DNA from: Fuerstiella sp.
Lineage (GTDB): Bacteria > Planctomycetota > Planctomycetia > Planctomycetales > Planctomycetaceae
Length of the DNA: 45,905 nt
Assembly (NCBI GenBank): GCA_022447185.1
Contig: JAKVAY010000050.1
Span: 1-45,905, forward strand
Direction: 5' to 3'
Part shown: in pieces, positions 43,775 to 45,905 of the stretch
How the letters are laid out: the number at the start of each line of letters is the position of its first letter
How positions within the stretch are numbered: the first letter of the stretch is position 1
Notes under the pieces: model-generated
The model's input: only the letters and a program-made list of their open reading frames with translations
Database searches by the model: none
What the model was told of the DNA's origin: nothing
Translations under genes and position numbers: made by a program

Positions 43775-44125
43775 TCACTCCGTTTCCTCCGGATCAGAAA
43801 GTGATTCAAGCGATTGATCTTCACCGACGGCACGCACTGGACGGCGAAAAACCGCCACAACGTCTTCGACAGGTACGACGTAGAGCAGATTATCGGCTTC
43901 AAAATCAACCGGAATGGCGTTCTTGGGATGGAACAACACCTTATCGTACTTGCGAATGGGAAAGTCTTCATCACGATCAATCTGGACACTGATCTCAACC
44001 ACGCGACCGGTGATTGTGGGAATTTCCGATGTATCCGGCAATACAATTCCACCACGAGTTTCCTGGCGGGATTCGTCTTTCCGAATCAGGATTCTTAAGC
44101 CCAGTGGTTCAACATATTCACTCAC
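43775..44125 (-). CDS. groES: GroES-like co-chaperonin, GTG start, acidic tail
   Basis: A 116-residue GroES-family protein. YVEPLGLRILIRKDE is the N-terminal strand pair, ESRQETRGGIVLPDTSEIP the mobile loop that contacts GroEL, and LLYVVPVEDVVAVF the last strand. No ATG lies near the domain; GTG at 44125 with GCGGAAA upstream starts it cleanly, while the first ATG is 68 codons further out in non-family sequence. The C-terminus has an extra 20-odd acidic residues (VGEDQSLESLSDPEETE). No groEL is beside it, so it is an orphan in this window and may be a second copy. Confidence 0.82.
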   Translation of the reverse strand: MSEYVEPLGLRILIRKDESRQETRGGIVLPDTSEIPTITGRVVEISVQIDRDEDFPIRKYDKVLFHPKNAIPVDFEADNLLYVVPVEDVVAVFRRPVRAVGEDQSLESLSDPEETE

Positions 44126-44479
44126 GATTCGTATTTCCGCTGAGACCAATGCTTCAGGAAAAATTGCCGATTTCGAATGGCAGGACTCTGGTTGATGAGA
44201 CAGTGACTCACCTGAATTCCTGTGCAGATTGTAACGCAGACGGGTTTGCTGCAGTACCTGCAAAGTGACACCACTGATGTGTAATTGATTGGAGGACCCA
44301 GTGTGAGCAAGTCGGGGTCGGAGAAACATGTTTCCCTCTGATTCCGGGCGTTTGAAACCAAATCAGAGAAAAGAGCCCATCGTAGCACTGGTCATCCCGG
44401 ACTCTGACGGGATTGGCAATACCCGCTGATCCGCTGAAACGGGGAAATTCCTGCTGGTAAACGTACCATGTGTTATGGA
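44126..44479. other. Intergenic with one hairpin
   Basis: About 350 bases between the GroES-like start and the RND stop, both minus strand. CTCTGATT (44336-44343) and AATCAGAG (44361-44368) are perfect complements with a 17-base loop. The frame open upstream of the GTG is not family-like. No gene seen. Confidence 0.45.
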
Positions 44480-45724
44480 CTAATTGAGTCCACGCCGGGA
44501 ACCTTCCATTGGAAAACTTATTGTCGCCGCCTGTTGACTGTCCAGGGTGCCGACACTTGATACGGAACGTGTCTCGTCTTGAGCCTGTTGTTTCTGGACC
44601 GATCGCTGGATCAGAGTACCCAGGGGACCCGCCAGCAACGCTGGCAAAAATACAATATCAGCGACTAATGCTGCAAAAATCAACGCCGCTAGCATCCAGC
44701 CGAATCGACTAATCAACAGCAGTTCGGCGGGCAGGAGTGCCAGCATACCCAGGCCAACGACTGCACTGGTCTGCCACATTGCGGGACCACAATGTTCCAG
44801 TGCCCCTGACACCGCCTCTGGAATCGTCCTGCCACGTTTGAGGAGTTTCTGAAACCATGTAATGAGGTGCAGGGTGCCATCGACAGCAATACCTAAAGCC
44901 ACGGAAGCCGTAATCATCGTCCCAATGTCGACTCTGAGTCGGGCCCAGGACAGCAATCCGAATACCATGATCACCGGCATCAGATTGGGCAGCATTGTGA
45001 TCAACCCCGCCCGGATGCTTCGGAGCAGAATCATCATCACGATCGCAATCAACCCAAACGCCAGTCCGAAACTTTTGATGAGACTCTCGAGGACAGCCTG
45101 CTGCGTCCGCAGAAATACGGGAATGAGTCCGGTGACCACGTGCCCGACTCCCTCGATCCGGGCCTCTTGACCACCTTTGCGTCTAACCTTCACGTTTGCA
45201 AGATGACGTTCGGCAATTTCATCCAGTTGTGTGGTCAGCACCTGCAGATCGATGTCCGAAAGAATGGCGGCCTGGGCAGAAATTCGCCACAGTTCATCGC
45301 CCGCTGCATTCAATTGTGGTTTGTTCGGAGCCTCTCCCGGCGTTGCGACTTTGGGCAGTGCCAGCAGCGACGCTATGCTTCTGGGTGTGGTACTGTCCTC
45401 GGCAAGTTCTTCATGAAGTCTGTCCTTAATCGTCTTTTCGACACGCTGTCGGGCACGCCGCTGTCCAAACTTAAGTTCTGAGGAGTCTCGCAGATCCATA
45501 AAGGAAGCCAGCGACAGTGTTCCACTGATTTCCTGGTGATTTCGAATCTCTGACTGCAGCTTCATCACCGTGCGTGCACGTTCAAGGAACGTCATGCGAT
45601 TGGGATCCGTACTTTGTCCGGGTACAGCCAGAGTCTCTTTGCTGAAGCGAACAATCGTGTCGACTGACACGATGCCTGACAAATTGTCTTCCAGAAACAC
45701 GTAGTCCTGATACAGTCGTGAATT
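44480..45724 (-). CDS. RND/MMPL-family exporter, C-terminal part only
   Basis: About 414 residues of a larger transporter. The N-terminal segment present, YQDYVFLEDNLSGIVSV, is where the periplasmic domain of such proteins normally continues from an upstream half; here that half is missing. After a periplasmic portion (about 30-200) come five or six membrane helices (SFGLAFGLIAIVMMILL, RAGLITMLPNLMPVIMVF, MITASVALGIAVDGTLHL, the last with the functional Gly-x-x-x-Asp pattern, then SAVVGLGMLALLPAE and FAALVADIVFLPALLAG). A Gln/Ser-rich tail follows. The frame hits TAA at 45725-45727, where low-complexity DNA begins, so it is truncated there rather than started. It is on the same strand as the TolC-type gene and could form a pair. 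Confidence 0.88.
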   Translation of the reverse strand, partial: NSRLYQDYVFLEDNLSGIVSVDTIVRFSKETLAVPGQSTDPNRMTFLERARTVMKLQSEIRNHQEISGTLSLASFMDLRDSSELKFGQRRARQRVEKTIKDRLHEELAEDSTTPRSIASLLALPKVATPGEAPNKPQLNAAGDELWRISAQAAILSDIDLQVLTTQLDEIAERHLANVKVRRKGGQEARIEGVGHVVTGLIPVFLRTQQAVLESLIKSFGLAFGLIAIVMMILLRSIRAGLITMLPNLMPVIMVFGLLSWARLRVDIGTMITASVALGIAVDGTLHLITWFQKLLKRGRTIPEAVSGALEHCGPAMWQTSAVVGLGMLALLPAELLLISRFGWMLAALIFAALVADIVFLPALLAGPLGTLIQRSVQKQQAQDETRSVSSVGTLDSQQAATISFPMEGSRRGLN

Positions 45725-45905
45725 TTATTGGGAGTAGGGAAAGACTTTTGTTTAGGTACGGGAATGGTTAAAAACAAATAAAAACCCTCAAAAAACCTGA
45801 AAACCATTTAAATCCCTTAAAAACAATTAAAAACCAAAAAAAAACATAAAAACATTTTAAAACCATTAAAAAACCATTAAAAACCCTCCAAAAATATTTA
45901 AAACC
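45722..45905. other. A/C/T low-complexity terminal segment, probable artefact
   Basis: The RND frame is lost at about 45722. The rest is built of A runs with short ACC, ATT and CCC interruptions (aaaaacc, aaccatt, aaaccct motifs repeated irregularly). The last ~135 bases contain hardly any G. No gene or RNA is visible. It looks like a sequencing or assembly tail rather than genome; a true simple repeat at a replicon end is the alternative. Confidence 0.7.

Overview
The window reads as chromosomal DNA of a planctomycete (Planctomycetota, probably order Planctomycetales). The evidence is protein content: two PSD1-type cytochrome proteins (PSCyt1/DUF1549/DUF1553), a DUF1501 protein, a WD40 protein with an N-terminal planctomycete cytochrome domain, a cysteine-rich YTV-type repeat protein, several zinc-ribbon, FHA and RDD proteins, and a small lipoprotein of a type I associate with this phylum. 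Base composition looks close to or slightly above half G+C by eye, except for an AT-richer patch at about 18.9-19.7 kb and the last ~180 bases.

Layout. 0-5.6 kb: a PSD1 gene running off the left edge, a YebC/YeeN-type regulator, a divergent membrane Ser/Thr kinase and a malonyl-CoA-synthetase-like ligase. 5.7-14.2 kb: a minus-strand catabolic block with DUF1501, PSD1 carrying an embedded LamG-like domain, an M20 amidohydrolase, a metal-dependent amidohydrolase and a D-2-hydroxyacid dehydrogenase. 14.2-16.4 kb: a scarred tRNA-Lys neighbourhood holding a carbonic-anhydrase-like tail fragment, alternative G/C hairpins, a tail-like gene remnant, a zinc-ribbon gene broken by one stop codon, and an intact GIY-YIG nuclease. 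16.9-22.6 kb: mostly small or unknown genes, a ceramide-glucosyltransferase-like enzyme, an inverted-repeat cluster, a 55-residue zinc ribbon too short for ordinary ORF cut-offs, tRNA-Gly(CCC), a nitrilase-family enzyme and a lipoprotein.

22.7-33.8 kb: zinc-ribbon, FHA and RDD proteins, a secreted cytochrome/WD40/PPC protein, a SLC10A7/YfeH-like transporter and a GNAT acetyltransferase. 34.0-39.0 kb: a minus-strand acyl-chain cluster made of two FabZ-like dehydratases, FabG, an atypical long ACP and a FabF-like synthase, with an alpha/beta hydrolase downstream. 39.6-40.9 kb: the YTV-type cysteine-rich wall protein with two 28-residue repeat arrays, followed by a terminator. 41.1-45.7 kb: a TolC-family outer-membrane protein, a DUF962/Mpo1-like membrane protein, a GroES-like protein starting at GTG, and the C-terminal half of an RND/MMPL exporter. 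The exporter frame breaks at about 45722, where nearly G-free A/C/T low-complexity sequence runs to the window end; this is most likely a contig-end artefact.

I found no clear new multi-gene system. The strongest candidates for follow-up are the tRNA-Lys island with its interrupted zinc ribbon and nuclease, the acyl-chain cluster with its unusual ACP, the YTV repeat gene and the 19.6 kb repeat cluster.
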